Origin: an uncultured Bacilli bacterium
GTDB lineage: Bacteria; Bacillota_I; Bacilli_A; RFN20; CAG-826
DNA: 64,000 nt
Direction of reading: 5' to 3'
Assembly (NCBI GenBank): GCA_944327845.1
Contig: CALVHN010000001.1
Coordinates: forward strand, 259,089 to 323,088
Program-made: the position numbers and the translations under genes
Shown: in pieces, positions 1 through 8,614 of the stretch
How the letters are laid out: every line of letters starts with the position of its first letter
How positions within the stretch are numbered: position 1 is the first letter of the stretch
The notes under the pieces: generated by a model
Database searches by the model: none
The model's input: only the letters and a program-made list of their open reading frames with translations
Told to the model about the DNA's origin: nothing

Positions 1-446
1 AAAAATTCTTTTTTACCACTTTCATTTTCTCCACATATTAGTAAAGAATTTTTGTTTGTTAAATAACTTTTTATTAGATTTAAACACTTTGTTTCAATAT
101 TATTTAAATCATAATCTAACATTTCAGGATAGATTTTTATTTTAAAATTAAAGTTTTGATTATTCCTTGAACAAACTGAATAATGAATGATATAAAACAA
201 AAAATTCTCAATATTAAAATTTAAAAACGGGTTATTTTTATTTATTTCATTATCTGTAAAATTAATTATTTCTCTTACAAAAGTATCAATTTCTTTTAAT
301 GGAATTTCCTCATCATATTTTTTATTAACACCATTAAAATCTTTATAAAATAATTTATCTCCATTGAATGAAATTTCTTTTACTTTCATTGAAATCAATG
401 GTTTTAAAAAAGAATTATTTATATAATCAATTGCTTTATTGTTCAT
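1..446 (-). CDS. CpaF/GspE-family secretion ATPase, N-terminal part (cut by window edge)
   Basis: I translated this by eye from an ATG at 444-446; the frame stays open to position 1, so the C-terminus is missing. The N-terminal region has the shape of the CpaF/TadA ATPase N-domain: a FLKPL segment, then VKEISFNGDKLFY, which resembles the family's 'VTEIxxNG-xx-xYV' strand pair, then NPFLNF. It ends at a P-loop, CGENESGKK, about residue 140. CpaF/GspE ATPases power assembly or retraction of Tad and type IV pili or type II secretion from the cytoplasmic face. The P-loop is slightly atypical (GxxxxGKK rather than GKT). The start overlaps the preceding gene by 11 nt, so the three genes at 1-1931 are translationally coupled. 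The family call is by pattern only; the Walker B and His box lie outside the window. Confidence 0.6.
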   Translation of the reverse strand, partial: MNNKAIDYINNSFLKPLISMKVKEISFNGDKLFYKDFNGVNKKYDEEIPLKEIDTFVREIINFTDNEINKNNPFLNFNIENFLFYIIHYSVCSRNNQNFNFKIKIYPEMLDYDLNNIETKCLNLIKSYLTNKNSLLICGENESGKKEF

Positions 447-849
447 AAATTAAATCTCCGATTGAAAATGTTAAATATTTTTCTAGATTAAGATTAAAAA
501 AATACTTTGTTTTAAAATGAATTTGAACATTTTTTGGATAATCATTTAAATCAATCTTAATTTCATTGTTTTCATTTACTGTATAATAAAAGAAACTAAT
601 TTGATATCTTGAAACTTTATTTTTTAAATTAAACTTCAAATAATTATTAACATTATTTTTAAGCGAATTTTTGTCAAAATATCCTTCAATAGTGTCGCTA
701 TTATCAATTATAAATACACTCTTTTCAATTAAACCTAAAGGAATTGTAGAAACTATCCTTTCAATGGTTTCATACTGAATTTGAATTAAAAATATTGAAA
801 AAAATTGTAAAAATATCAATGAAACAATAAAAACAGAAAATTGTTTCAT
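436..849 (-). CDS. small membrane-anchored protein of a putative pilus/secretion operon
   Basis: This 137-residue protein has one strong hydrophobic segment at about residues 4-23, uncleaved in appearance, followed by a soluble region rich in Asn, Lys, Tyr and Phe that looks like a beta-rich extracytoplasmic domain. I do not recognise a family. Its start overlaps the upstream exported-protein gene by 4 nt (ATGA at 846-849), and its end overlaps the CpaF-like ATPase start. One N-terminal helix next to a secretion ATPase is the layout of pseudopilins and TadE-like proteins. There is no clear prepilin peptidase site (Gly before a Phe/Met-Glu helix), so pseudopilin is only a guess from context. 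Confidence 0.6.
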   Translation of the reverse strand: MKQFSVFIVSLIFLQFFSIFLIQIQYETIERIVSTIPLGLIEKSVFIIDNSDTIEGYFDKNSLKNNVNNYLKFNLKNKVSRYQISFFYYTVNENNEIKIDLNDYPKNVQIHFKTKYFFNLNLEKYLTFSIGDLIYEQ

Positions 850-1931
850 AGAATCACAGTATCAAAGAAATTATCTTCAATTACTTTTTTATGATCTCCT
901 ATAATTTCAAAACAATTTTCAATAAATAATTTATTCATTTTTATTCGAAAAATATAATGAATACTTGCTTTACTTTTCCCTAAATTATCAATTTTTAAAC
1001 AATGATAAGTATTACTAAATGTTGAAAAATATTTTTTAGGAAAATAAATCGTTTTAACCTTTTGATTAAAAGATTCAGTTCTATAAAGACTCATTTCATA
1101 AGTCTTTTCATTTAAAAAAATATCATTCTTAACTTCTAGTTCAATTAAGCCATCATCATTAATAGTTTTTAATTCTAATCCATTAAAATTAAATTCAGAG
1201 TTAAAGTTTAAAGGCAAATAACTTATTAAATAGTTATTAAAATCACAAACATAATAATACACTTTTCCATTAAACTCTTCGCCTTTATTAAAAGTATATT
1301 TAATTTTAATTTCATCTAAAGGTACACTACGATAAAGATCATAAGTTAATAAATCATCAACGCCCAAAATTGATAATTTTTCATATCTTTCTATTATCTT
1401 TTTACTATTAAGCAATACCTCATAATAGATCTTAAAATCAGTTGTTGGCATTTTAATTGAACGATTCGTAAGAGAATGAATTTTAAATGTGAAGGAATAG
1501 AGATTTAAATCATTTTTATAAAAACTTATCTTGAAATTTAATAGACCTTTTAAAACATGCAAACCAAGATCAAGATTAATATTTATTGAACCAGTTTTTA
1601 AATCAACGCCTTTAAATTCATTATATAAACCAGGAATATTTAGCTTATTATATGTTTTGTTTGACTCGTTTGTTACCTCAAATTCAATTCCGTATTTTGC
1701 ATCTTCATCAATTTGCTTTGAGTTTACTTTGAATCTAGATAATAATCCATCATTAGAGAAATTAGTATTATTTATTTTAAAGTTTTCAAAGTACAATTCA
1801 TCAGACATATTAATATCATTAACAGTTTCTAATATTTCTTCATTTGAAAGCTTGCCATATATTAAGGGGGATTTTAAGGGGATTAAAGCAAAACATCCGA
1901 ATGTTAGAAAAGTTAATAATTTAAATCTCAT
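846..1931 (-). CDS. exported protein of unknown function, first gene of putative pilus/secretion operon
   Basis: The 361-residue product begins with a plausible signal peptide: MRFK, a hydrophobic stretch through about residue 18, then a cleavage region near residues 24-27. The mature part is rich in Asn, Lys, Ile and aromatic residues with alternating polar/hydrophobic strands, consistent with an extracellular beta-rich protein. No further membrane segment or sorting motif is visible. An AGGAGG Shine-Dalgarno sits just before the ATG at 1931. It ends in TGA within an ATGA overlap with the next gene. I do not recognise a family. Position ahead of a membrane-anchored protein and a CpaF-like ATPase suggests a surface or pilus-associated component. 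Confidence 0.6.
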   Translation of the reverse strand: MRFKLLTFLTFGCFALIPLKSPLIYGKLSNEEILETVNDINMSDELYFENFKINNTNFSNDGLLSRFKVNSKQIDEDAKYGIEFEVTNESNKTYNKLNIPGLYNEFKGVDLKTGSININLDLGLHVLKGLLNFKISFYKNDLNLYSFTFKIHSLTNRSIKMPTTDFKIYYEVLLNSKKIIERYEKLSILGVDDLLTYDLYRSVPLDEIKIKYTFNKGEEFNGKVYYYVCDFNNYLISYLPLNFNSEFNFNGLELKTINDDGLIELEVKNDIFLNEKTYEMSLYRTESFNQKVKTIYFPKKYFSTFSNTYHCLKIDNLGKSKASIHYIFRIKMNKLFIENCFEIIGDHKKVIEDNFFDTVIL

Positions 1932-1995
1932 TTTTACCTCCTAATAACAAGATGCAATTAGTTCAAAAAAATTACCAAAAAATTTTAAAAAAGTT

Positions 1996-2001
1996 TATTA
2001 T
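1996..2001 (+). promoter_or_regulatory. -10 element of a likely leaderless promoter for the guanylate kinase-like gene
   Basis: TATTAT lies exactly 7 nt before the ATG at 2009, and there is no Shine-Dalgarno before that ATG. Transcription would begin at or next to the start codon. No good -35 is visible. The spacing is shared by several other genes in the window. Confidence 0.4.
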
Positions 2002-2008
2002 TTTATAT

Positions 2009-2551
2009 ATGATTATTTTAATTGGTCCTAGTGCTAGTGGTAAAACCGAGGTTTGTAAATTATTATGTTCTAAATTTAATTATAAAAAATTTATTACAAC
2101 TACAACTAGACAGATAAGAAATAAAGAGATAAATGGCTTAGATTATTATTTTATATCTTTAGATGAATTCAAAAATAAAATTAACGATAATGAATTCATT
2201 GAAACAGTTTTTTATAATAACAATTATTATGGTACAGAGAAAAAAGAAATCTCATTAAATTCAGTTTTAATTGTTGAGCCAAACGGATTAAAACACTTTA
2301 ATAATTTAAAAAACCCTTCTATTGTCTCATTTTTTTTAGAAAGTTCTAAAGAATTAAGAAAAGAAAGAATGCTTCAAAGAGGAGATAATATTATAGATAT
2401 AAACCTTCGTTTAGAAAATGATGATAATATATTTAATGATGAAATAAAAAAAGAATCCAATTTTATTTTGGATTCTGATTTATATTCAATTACAGAATTA
2501 ACAGATATAATTAATAACCTTTATCAAGAAAAAATTAAAAAAATTATTTAA
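2009..2551 (+). CDS. guanylate kinase-like nucleotide kinase (paralogue of gmk)
   Basis: This is a 180-residue P-loop kinase with guanylate kinase signatures: P-loop [10 protein letters not shown] at the N-terminus, the GMP-binding [18 protein letters not shown] segment, and NNNYYGT. These match the canonical TTRxxRxxExxGxDYxF and YxxNYYGT motifs, so GMP-type binding looks intact. The lid region (RMLQRGDN...) is shorter and diverged. A canonical Gmk is present at 36670-37245, so this is a second copy, perhaps for dGMP or another nucleotide. The frame extends upstream to 1952, but I prefer 2009: it places the P-loop at the N-terminus as in the family and sits 7 nt after a TATTAT element. It runs convergently into tdk, overlapping by 8 bp. 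Confidence 0.8.
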   Translation: MIILIGPSASGKTEVCKLLCSKFNYKKFITTTTRQIRNKEINGLDYYFISLDEFKNKINDNEFIETVFYNNNYYGTEKKEISLNSVLIVEPNGLKHFNNLKNPSIVSFFLESSKELRKERMLQRGDNIIDINLRLENDDNIFNDEIKKESNFILDSDLYSITELTDIINNLYQEKIKKII

Positions 2552-3119
2552 CTATATGGCAGCGACGACATCTAGCTTCATACGATTCACTAGCGCCAAC
2601 TAATACAACAGGATCTTTGCTTGAAGCAGGTTCACCATTAATTAATCTTTGAGTCATTGTTGCTTCACTTCCACAAACTTGGCAAATAGCAGTAAGTTTT
2701 GTAATATATTCAGCTTTTGCAAGCAATTTAGCAACAACAATAAAAGGTTCACCTTTAAAATCCATATCTAGCCCTGCAACAATAACCCTAATTCCTCTTT
2801 TTGCTAAATTATTACAAACTTCGACAATCCCTTCATCAAAAAATTGAACTTCATCAACGCAAACAACTTGAATATCATTTGTTAAATAATCATAAATTTT
2901 AGAAGAATCATCAATCGGAATAGCTTTATATTTTCTTTTTTGATGAGAAACAATTTCAACATCGGAATATCGATTATCAATTGTTGGTTTAAAAACAATA
3001 AATTTTTTCTTAGCATAAATTAAACGATTAATTCTACGAAGTAATTCCTCACTCTTTCCAGCAAACATTGGTCCAGTAATCACTTCAATTGAACCATAAT
3101 TATTGTCATCGTGTCCCAT
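2544..3119 (-). CDS. tdk: thymidine kinase
   Basis: Type II (TK1-like) thymidine kinase, 191 residues, the usual length. It phosphorylates thymidine to dTMP in salvage. Visible are the P-loop [14 protein letters not shown], the Walker B-like [10 protein letters not shown], and the structural zinc cysteines CQVC and CRRC in the C-terminal lasso region ([23 protein letters not shown]). An AAAGGAG Shine-Dalgarno precedes the ATG. It lies behind the terminator of the membrane-protein gene upstream, so it is probably a separate unit. A guanylate kinase-like gene is convergent to it, giving a small nucleotide-salvage pair. Confidence 0.97.
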   Translation of the reverse strand: MGHDDNNYGSIEVITGPMFAGKSEELLRRINRLIYAKKKFIVFKPTIDNRYSDVEIVSHQKRKYKAIPIDDSSKIYDYLTNDIQVVCVDEVQFFDEGIVEVCNNLAKRGIRVIVAGLDMDFKGEPFIVVAKLLAKAEYITKLTAICQVCGSEATMTQRLINGEPASSKDPVVLVGASESYEARCRRCHIVK

Positions 3120-3137
3120 ATAAATTTATACTCCTTT

Positions 3138-3180
3138 AATAAAAATAGCCTCAATTATTATAATCATAATTGAGGCTATT
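3138..3180 (-). terminator. rho-independent terminator after the 834-residue membrane protein gene
   Basis: A perfect 15-bp inverted repeat (3144-3158 with 3166-3180, 7-nt loop) is followed on the minus strand by a T-rich run. It lies between the stop at 3201 and the tdk start at 3119. Confidence 0.85.
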
Positions 3181-3200
3181 AGATAGAGATTAAATAATTA

Positions 3201-5705
3201 TTATTTAGAAATATTTTCTTCTAATTTTTTTATGTAATCTTCTTCAACAAAATCTTTTTCAGGAATTAAGCCATTTTGATTCATACAATCAATAATTAAA
3301 TCTCTTGCACGTCTTAATGACAAATCAGATTTAACTCTGAATCCTAAAGGAATTTGCTTATATGCTTCTTTTGAAGAAGAATCATTAACAGGGATTGCAC
3401 TATTTACATAAGATTTAGGATCTAATGCTAAATAAATCTTTAAAGCAGAACCACTTAATGTAATCTTGCAATATGTTTTCTTAGATAACCTAAATGTATC
3501 TCCTGTTGAAGAAACTCTAGAATTTAAACCATATGATAAAAGTAATGATTTTAAAGTTTGATAGCTATTTTTAATATCATCTTCACTTGCAACCATTCTT
3601 TCATCGAAAGCTAAATTAACAACTTCTCCTTTTTCAATATTTTTTTCTTTTCCTCTAACTTCTTTTTGAGGAATAATAGGAGTCTTTTTAACTTCTTCTT
3701 TAGGTTCTTCACTAACAACTTCTACTGGTTCTTCCTTAACTTCAGGAAGAGGAGCTTCAACTTTTTCTTCCTTAACTTCTTCTTTAGGTTCTTCTTTGAC
3801 TTCGTTAACAACCTTAGTTTCTTCAACTTTTTCTTCTTTAGGAGTTTCAGTTACAACTGGTTTTTCTTCAGCAACAGCTTCTTTAACGATAACATCTTCA
3901 AATTGAATTTTAACTACAGGTTCAGCTTCTTCTTCAACAGGTTTTAAGCTATCTACTAAAGCATTTAATTGTTCTTTGATGATGTTACGAACTTCATCTT
4001 CAGTGACTGTTTCTTCTTTTTTATAAGAATAATCACTAGGCATAGCTACAACAATTGGAGTTGTTGTTTTTACTTCAGTTTTTTCTTCTTCACTTTCTCC
4101 ATCACGAGTTAAAACAATTTTAGCAGGAACTTCATCATCTAAAGTTGCTTCTTCAGTGGTGACAGTCTTTCTTGCTTTTTCAGTTTCTTCTCTTTGTTTT
4201 TCAAAAGTTTTAACAGTTTCAGTAGTTACTCTTTCAATTTCACTTGAGATAAAATTTTTAATGTCTTCATAATCAACTAAATCAAACTCTTTATCTAATT
4301 CTTCTAAAGCAAGGTTAACTAATTCTTCTTTAGATGTTTCTTGATTGTTTTGATTGTTGATGGAACCATTTGCACCTAAATAAATTGGAACAGGAATATA
4401 AGGAACACCATTAACAGTCACTACATTATCTTTTTTTTCTTCTGTAGCAGCAGATTTTACTCCTTCTTTAGGTGTTTCTGCAGGTTGTTGAACTTGACTA
4501 GCTTTTTGTTCTTCTAAAAGTTCTTGAAAAACTTTTTTAATATCTTCTTTAGTTAATGGTTTTTCAGCTTCAACATTTTCTGTAGCTTTGTTTTCTACAT
4601 TTTCTTGTTTATTCGTGGGATCTTTTTGTTCACCATTATAGAAATATTGAACAATATAAGGTGTACCATTAACAGCACCATTTATAGGTTTATCTTGAGT
4701 TGAAGTAATTGTATCACCTTTAATTCCTAAAACATCTTTTCTATATTGAGCTCTTCTTTGAGCTTCTTTATATGAAATTGGAATTAAGCCATCTTTTTTA
4801 GCTAATTTAGCACCTCTTTTTGAAGTAGCAACGACTGTACCATCAGCAAGAGGAACACCAACTGGGATATTATCAGGTTCAGTTAATAATTTTCCACTAT
4901 AAGGATCTGTAGCTCTTAAGATTTCTTCTTTTCTTCTTCTTTCATAAGTAAGTTTTTGAATCTTTCTTGCAGAAGGAACTTTTCTTGCAATAGTTGTAAT
5001 GTGGAAAGCAATCATGAATGAGCATAAAACAAAGATAGCTGCAAAAATTCCACCAACAAGAGTAACAACTTTACTAACCCAATAAGCAGCAAATTCAGCA
5101 GAAGTTAATCCTTCAGGAACACTTATTCCAACGAATGTATAAGTTTCTAAATATGCATAATTTTCTGCAGAACCACTATATAAGAATGATGAAGCATCGG
5201 TTACAAATAAATAAGATAAACCAGAAAGCATACATAAAATTATATATGTAGCGATGATTCCAAAGAATGTATGAAATAAATATGAACCTCTTCTTTTTAC
5301 TGGGAAAAGGATAATTTGAATAACGAATAAGATAATAAATACTAAGGTTACTACCCAAGCAGCAATTTGAAAGCCTAAAGTAGTAATATCACCATTGAAA
5401 TTTACAGTAAATATATTATTAACAGCTCCTTCAACTCCAACTAAACCACCAAGACCTAAGAGTGTTAAAATATTTCTTCCACAAATTTCAGTAAGTAATT
5501 GCATCTCTCCACTAATTGGGAAAGCGCCATTATTAGGATTAATTGCACCAAAGAAGTTTGCTACAGCTTCTACGTTTTGCATAATAACATTATCAACAAA
5601 GAATAAATAGAAAACGAAGAATGCAATTAATAAAGAAATGATAGCAACTATATATAAAGTTGTAACTCTTCTTTTGTTAATTTTTGGGATTTTAATTTCT
5701 TCCAT
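3201..5705 (-). CDS. four-helix membrane protein with long Glu/Lys/Val-rich region and conserved C-terminal domain (paralogue 1)
   Basis: An 834-residue protein of unknown function. Four hydrophobic segments lie at about residues 16-42, 110-136, 143-168 and 205-235. A short basic cytoplasmic-looking region follows, then about 400 residues of low-complexity Glu/Lys/Val/Thr/Pro sequence. Within that are spaced copies of a helical motif of the type LTKEDIKKVFQELLEEQ, near residues 390 and 575. The last 135 residues (from FDERM, about 700) form a compact alpha/beta domain with DTFRL, KTYCKITLSG, IYLALDP and RRARDLIIDCM. This domain aligns without gaps to the end of the neighbouring 629-residue protein. 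I know this domain type from Firmicutes membrane proteins but cannot name a function. It is downstream of its paralogue with a 14-bp gap and ends at a strong terminator. Confidence 0.85.
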   Translation of the reverse strand: MEEIKIPKINKRRVTTLYIVAIISLLIAFFVFYLFFVDNVIMQNVEAVANFFGAINPNNGAFPISGEMQLLTEICGRNILTLLGLGGLVGVEGAVNNIFTVNFNGDITTLGFQIAAWVVTLVFIILFVIQIILFPVKRRGSYLFHTFFGIIATYIILCMLSGLSYLFVTDASSFLYSGSAENYAYLETYTFVGISVPEGLTSAEFAAYWVSKVVTLVGGIFAAIFVLCSFMIAFHITTIARKVPSARKIQKLTYERRRKEEILRATDPYSGKLLTEPDNIPVGVPLADGTVVATSKRGAKLAKKDGLIPISYKEAQRRAQYRKDVLGIKGDTITSTQDKPINGAVNGTPYIVQYFYNGEQKDPTNKQENVENKATENVEAEKPLTKEDIKKVFQELLEEQKASQVQQPAETPKEGVKSAATEEKKDNVVTVNGVPYIPVPIYLGANGSINNQNNQETSKEELVNLALEELDKEFDLVDYEDIKNFISSEIERVTTETVKTFEKQREETEKARKTVTTEEATLDDEVPAKIVLTRDGESEEEKTEVKTTTPIVVAMPSDYSYKKEETVTEDEVRNIIKEQLNALVDSLKPVEEEAEPVVKIQFEDVIVKEAVAEEKPVVTETPKEEKVEETKVVNEVKEEPKEEVKEEKVEAPLPEVKEEPVEVVSEEPKEEVKKTPIIPQKEVRGKEKNIEKGEVVNLAFDERMVASEDDIKNSYQTLKSLLLSYGLNSRVSSTGDTFRLSKKTYCKITLSGSALKIYLALDPKSYVNSAIPVNDSSSKEAYKQIPLGFRVKSDLSLRRARDLIIDCMNQNGLIPEKDFVEEDYIKKLEENISK

Positions 5706-5719
5706 AAAATATACCTCAA

Positions 5720-7609
5720 TTATTCTTCATCATCGACGTCTTGAGTCATTTCTTCGTCAAGCTTGCTTGCCCAATCTTCGACTCTTACTTGATCGATTTG
5801 TTCAACGCCATGTTTTTCCATACAATCTCTAATTAATTGTTCAGCTCTACGGAATGATAATTCACTTTTAACTTTGAAAACTAAAGGAATATCTTTATAA
5901 ATAGCTTTTGTAGAAACATCCTTAATTGGAAGAGTTGTATTTTTGTAATCTTCTGGATCCAAAGCAAGATAAAGTTTAAGTGCCTTACCTGCAATAGTTA
6001 ATTTACAATAAGTAACACGGTGAAGTCTAAATGTATCACCACCATTAGCAACACGGTTTTTTAAACCATAAGATTTTAATAAAGATTTTAAACTATTATA
6101 GTGATCTCTTAATTCAGGAGAAGCATCTTTCATTCTTGTTGTAAATGGGATTCTTTCAACTTTAGTGGAATCGCCTTCTTCATTTGTTTCAACTATAACT
6201 TCAGTATTAGCTTCTTTTGCTTCATTAACAACAGGTTCAGAAGTTTCAACAGCCTTTACTTCTTCTTTAGCTTCAACTGGTTCAACCTTAACTTCTTCTT
6301 TAACAACAGGTTCAGTTTTTACTTCTTCTTTAGTTTCTGAAGTAACAACATCATTTTTTGTTTCTTCAGCAGCAACTTTTTCTTCTTTACAAGTACAAAC
6401 TTTATCTTCAACAACAGTTTTTTCGACTACTTGTCTAGGAACAGTTACAACAATAGTTTTAGGTTCTTTTTTTGTAGCAGGAATGCTTGCTTTTAATGTT
6501 TCAATAACATTAGCAAGTTCTTCTTGAATGATGTTTTTAATATCATCTTTTGTTAAAGATTTTGTTTTTTCTTCTTTAACTCCAGTTTCTTCTGCAACTT
6601 CTTTTTTAATAGGAGTAGGAATAGTGACAACTACTGGCGTAGGAATTTCACTTTTTTCTGTATCCTTTTTATGTTCATCAATTGTTACAGTTGGTTGATT
6701 AACAATATTTCTTGTAGTTTTTTCTTCAAATGCAGCTTTTTGATTTAAAGCTTCTCTTCTTTCAAGTTCATCACGAATTATTTCTCTTAAATCATCTCTA
6801 GTAAGGGCTTTTGTAGCTAAAGATTCATTAGGATAATTGCAGCAACGTCTTTCAATTACAGGATAATCTTTTCCATAAGAATCAAAGCGTTTAACAGTAA
6901 GAACAACTTTTCTTTTTGGAGCGGATGTTTCTTGAACAGTTTTAACTTCTTCATCTTTTGTTTCTTGAGAAGCAGTTGTATTTTCAACAGCCTTTTCTTC
7001 AACTTTAACTGTTTCTTTTGTAACAGCAGCAACTTCTTTCTTCTTACCAGCGATTCTTGTTAATTGGCAAGTCAAAACCATTGTTGAAATTAAAGTAAAT
7101 AAAACAGCAACGACAAGAGCAATATAATAAATTCCAGCCCATAAATCAGTTGTAGGAATTAAACCATTAAAATCATATGCATTAAAGCTAATACAAGCTA
7201 AAACATAATTTTCATATGATCCATTAGCATTAATTTGAATTGTTCCAAAACAACTCATTAACCAATAAAGAGCAACGATAAAAATTATAGCTACTATGCC
7301 ATAACCTACTGCTTTACCGCTTCTTTTTTTAATCATTACGATAATAGCAAAAATTATTCCAATAATTGCTAGAATGAAAAGGCCTAAAAATATCCATGTT
7401 GATAAAAATACATTTCCGCTTGTTAAATTTTGGAACCAACCAAACATATTTCCAAGTTCATTAGCAGCGATCATGTATTCGCTTTCAACATTGCATAAAC
7501 CGAGGCCTTGGATACTTACACTACCTATAAAAAACAAAACAATTGTGACAGCAAGCCCAAAGAATGCCACAAGTGTCGTTCTCAAGATGTGTGTCTTCTT
7601 TTTTTTCAT
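5720..7609 (-). CDS. four-helix membrane protein with Glu/Lys/Val-rich region and conserved C-terminal domain (paralogue 2)
   Basis: A 629-residue paralogue of the protein at 3201-5705 with the same plan. There are four hydrophobic segments (about residues 9-34, 68-92, 98-118, 155-183), a basic stretch, then low-complexity Glu/Lys/Val/Thr sequence with two copies of a helical motif (LTRDDLREIIRDELERR and LTKDDIKNIIQEELANV). A C-terminal domain of about 140 residues from FTTRM follows (DTFRL, VTYCKLTIAG, LYLALDP, RRAEQLIRDCM). Many identities are shared with the paralogue, including the single Cys of TYCK and of DCM. The short CxC in VCTCK near the middle is not shared. An AGGGGG Shine-Dalgarno precedes the ATG. 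Function unknown; a scaffold or envelope role is only a guess. Confidence 0.85.
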   Translation of the reverse strand: MKKKKTHILRTTLVAFFGLAVTIVLFFIGSVSIQGLGLCNVESEYMIAANELGNMFGWFQNLTSGNVFLSTWIFLGLFILAIIGIIFAIIVMIKKRSGKAVGYGIVAIIFIVALYWLMSCFGTIQINANGSYENYVLACISFNAYDFNGLIPTTDLWAGIYYIALVVAVLFTLISTMVLTCQLTRIAGKKKEVAAVTKETVKVEEKAVENTTASQETKDEEVKTVQETSAPKRKVVLTVKRFDSYGKDYPVIERRCCNYPNESLATKALTRDDLREIIRDELERREALNQKAAFEEKTTRNIVNQPTVTIDEHKKDTEKSEIPTPVVVTIPTPIKKEVAEETGVKEEKTKSLTKDDIKNIIQEELANVIETLKASIPATKKEPKTIVVTVPRQVVEKTVVEDKVCTCKEEKVAAEETKNDVVTSETKEEVKTEPVVKEEVKVEPVEAKEEVKAVETSEPVVNEAKEANTEVIVETNEEGDSTKVERIPFTTRMKDASPELRDHYNSLKSLLKSYGLKNRVANGGDTFRLHRVTYCKLTIAGKALKLYLALDPEDYKNTTLPIKDVSTKAIYKDIPLVFKVKSELSFRRAEQLIRDCMEKHGVEQIDQVRVEDWASKLDEEMTQDVDDEE

Positions 7610-7629
7610 AAGAATTCCCCCTAAATTTA

Positions 7630-7654
7630 TAAATCCTTGATTTCAAGGATAAAT
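7630..7654 (-). terminator. possible weak terminator hairpin between the CvpA-like gene and the membrane-protein pair
   Basis: An 8-bp inverted repeat ATCCTTGA / TCAAGGAT (7633-7650) is followed on the minus strand by TTTATAAATTT. The tail is not a clean T run, so attenuation or no function are equally possible. Confidence 0.4.
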
Positions 7655-7661
7655 ACCTAAA

Positions 7662-8513
7662 TTAAATAATCTTCACTTGATAAACTTCATTCCAGAAATA
7701 TGCCATAGCATCATAGAATGAACAATTTACTTGTTCACCGGATTCATTAAATTTAATTCCAGTAAATAAGTTCATCAAGGCTGAAGGTTCTCCAAATAAA
7801 TTCATCACCCAAGGAACAATATATGCTTGAGTTGATGTTGGAGATAATATATCTAAAGCTACTTGTAAATAATCGGCAATCGTTTTAAATAAAGATGTAT
7901 CAAGGCCGAAACTTACAAATAAGTTATAAATAATGGTATTTTCATCAAGTAATGAAGGAATTAAAACTTCATTAACCCCACCTAATAAACTGCCAGAAGC
8001 AACAATTAAGATTGTTGAAATCGCAAGCCACTCAGCAGCACCTAAAATACCACCAAAAAAATGACTAATAACTCCGCCTTTCCTCATCTTTTTAGAAAAT
8101 AAATGCTTAAATAATAGATGCCATAAAAGTACACTAATTATAATAGATACAGGGATTGAAACTATAAAAAGAACAATAAAAGCTAAAATATTACATAATC
8201 CACTTGCAGTAGAAACTAATAAATCTTTATTAAGATCAAGATTTTCTAAAACTAAGAAAATGTCATTTATAGATTCAACCGTATAAGTTTCTTCTAAAAT
8301 AGTTGCATTCAAAGTTATACCAAATGTTTTAAGGCAATCAAACTGTATCCAATTAGCTAACATTGGTCCAAGACAAAAATAAATGACACAAAACACAACT
8401 AAAACAATTATTACTCGATGTAATTTTTTAAAAAATCCTTGTGTTAAACCAATAAGAAAGCCAAACACCATTAAGCAAACAACAATTATGTCTTGTAAAG
8501 GAAAATTGTTCAT
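7662..8513 (-). CDS. CvpA family membrane protein
   Basis: This 283-residue protein opens with the CvpA/colicin-V-production signature: a first helix (DIIVVCLMVFGFLIG) directly followed by LTQGFFKKLHRV. At least three more hydrophobic segments follow, near residues 30-55, 105-140 and 155-180. A Gly-rich turn (KGGVISHFFGGILGAAEWL) is typical of the family's second half. It is longer than the usual 160-200 residues, with a soluble-looking insert and C-terminal tail. GAGGT precedes the start. The molecular role of CvpA proteins is poorly defined; they are linked to envelope processes. It is codirectional with the two four-helix paralogues downstream, consistent with an envelope gene group. Confidence 0.75.
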   Translation of the reverse strand: MNNFPLQDIIVVCLMVFGFLIGLTQGFFKKLHRVIIVLVVFCVIYFCLGPMLANWIQFDCLKTFGITLNATILEETYTVESINDIFLVLENLDLNKDLLVSTASGLCNILAFIVLFIVSIPVSIIISVLLWHLLFKHLFSKKMRKGGVISHFFGGILGAAEWLAISTILIVASGSLLGGVNEVLIPSLLDENTIIYNLFVSFGLDTSLFKTIADYLQVALDILSPTSTQAYIVPWVMNLFGEPSALMNLFTGIKFNESGEQVNCSFYDAMAYFWNEVYQVKII

Positions 8514-8614
8514 TCATTTAACCTCATGCATTATTTTAAATTAAAGAATTATAAAAATAAAGTTAAAATTACACTTTTTTTAAAAATAATTTAAGTTTTA
8601 AAGACTTTTTAAAA

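Noticed and set aside
1531..1944. Plus-strand 137-codon frame opposite the exported protein gene
   Set aside because: The minus-strand gene has a signal peptide, AGGAGG site and coupling to the next genes; the plus frame has no ribosome site and no recognisable sequence.
3660..3870. Short tandem-looking TTCTTCTTTAGG-type repeats that could suggest a CRISPR or satellite
   Set aside because: They are in-frame low-complexity Glu/Lys/Pro codons with irregular spacing and no spacer structure.
3666..3947. Plus-strand Phe/Asn-rich open frame, and similar plus-strand Ser/Thr-rich frame at 6165-6527
   Set aside because: They are antisense shadows of the Glu/Lys/Val-rich regions of the two membrane proteins; composition is only the complement of GAA/AAA/GTT repeats.
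5176..5358. Other short frames inside or antisense to large genes (for example 5176-5358, 23637-23840, 48804-48989)
   Set aside because: Each lies within a well-supported larger coding region in another frame with no start signal.
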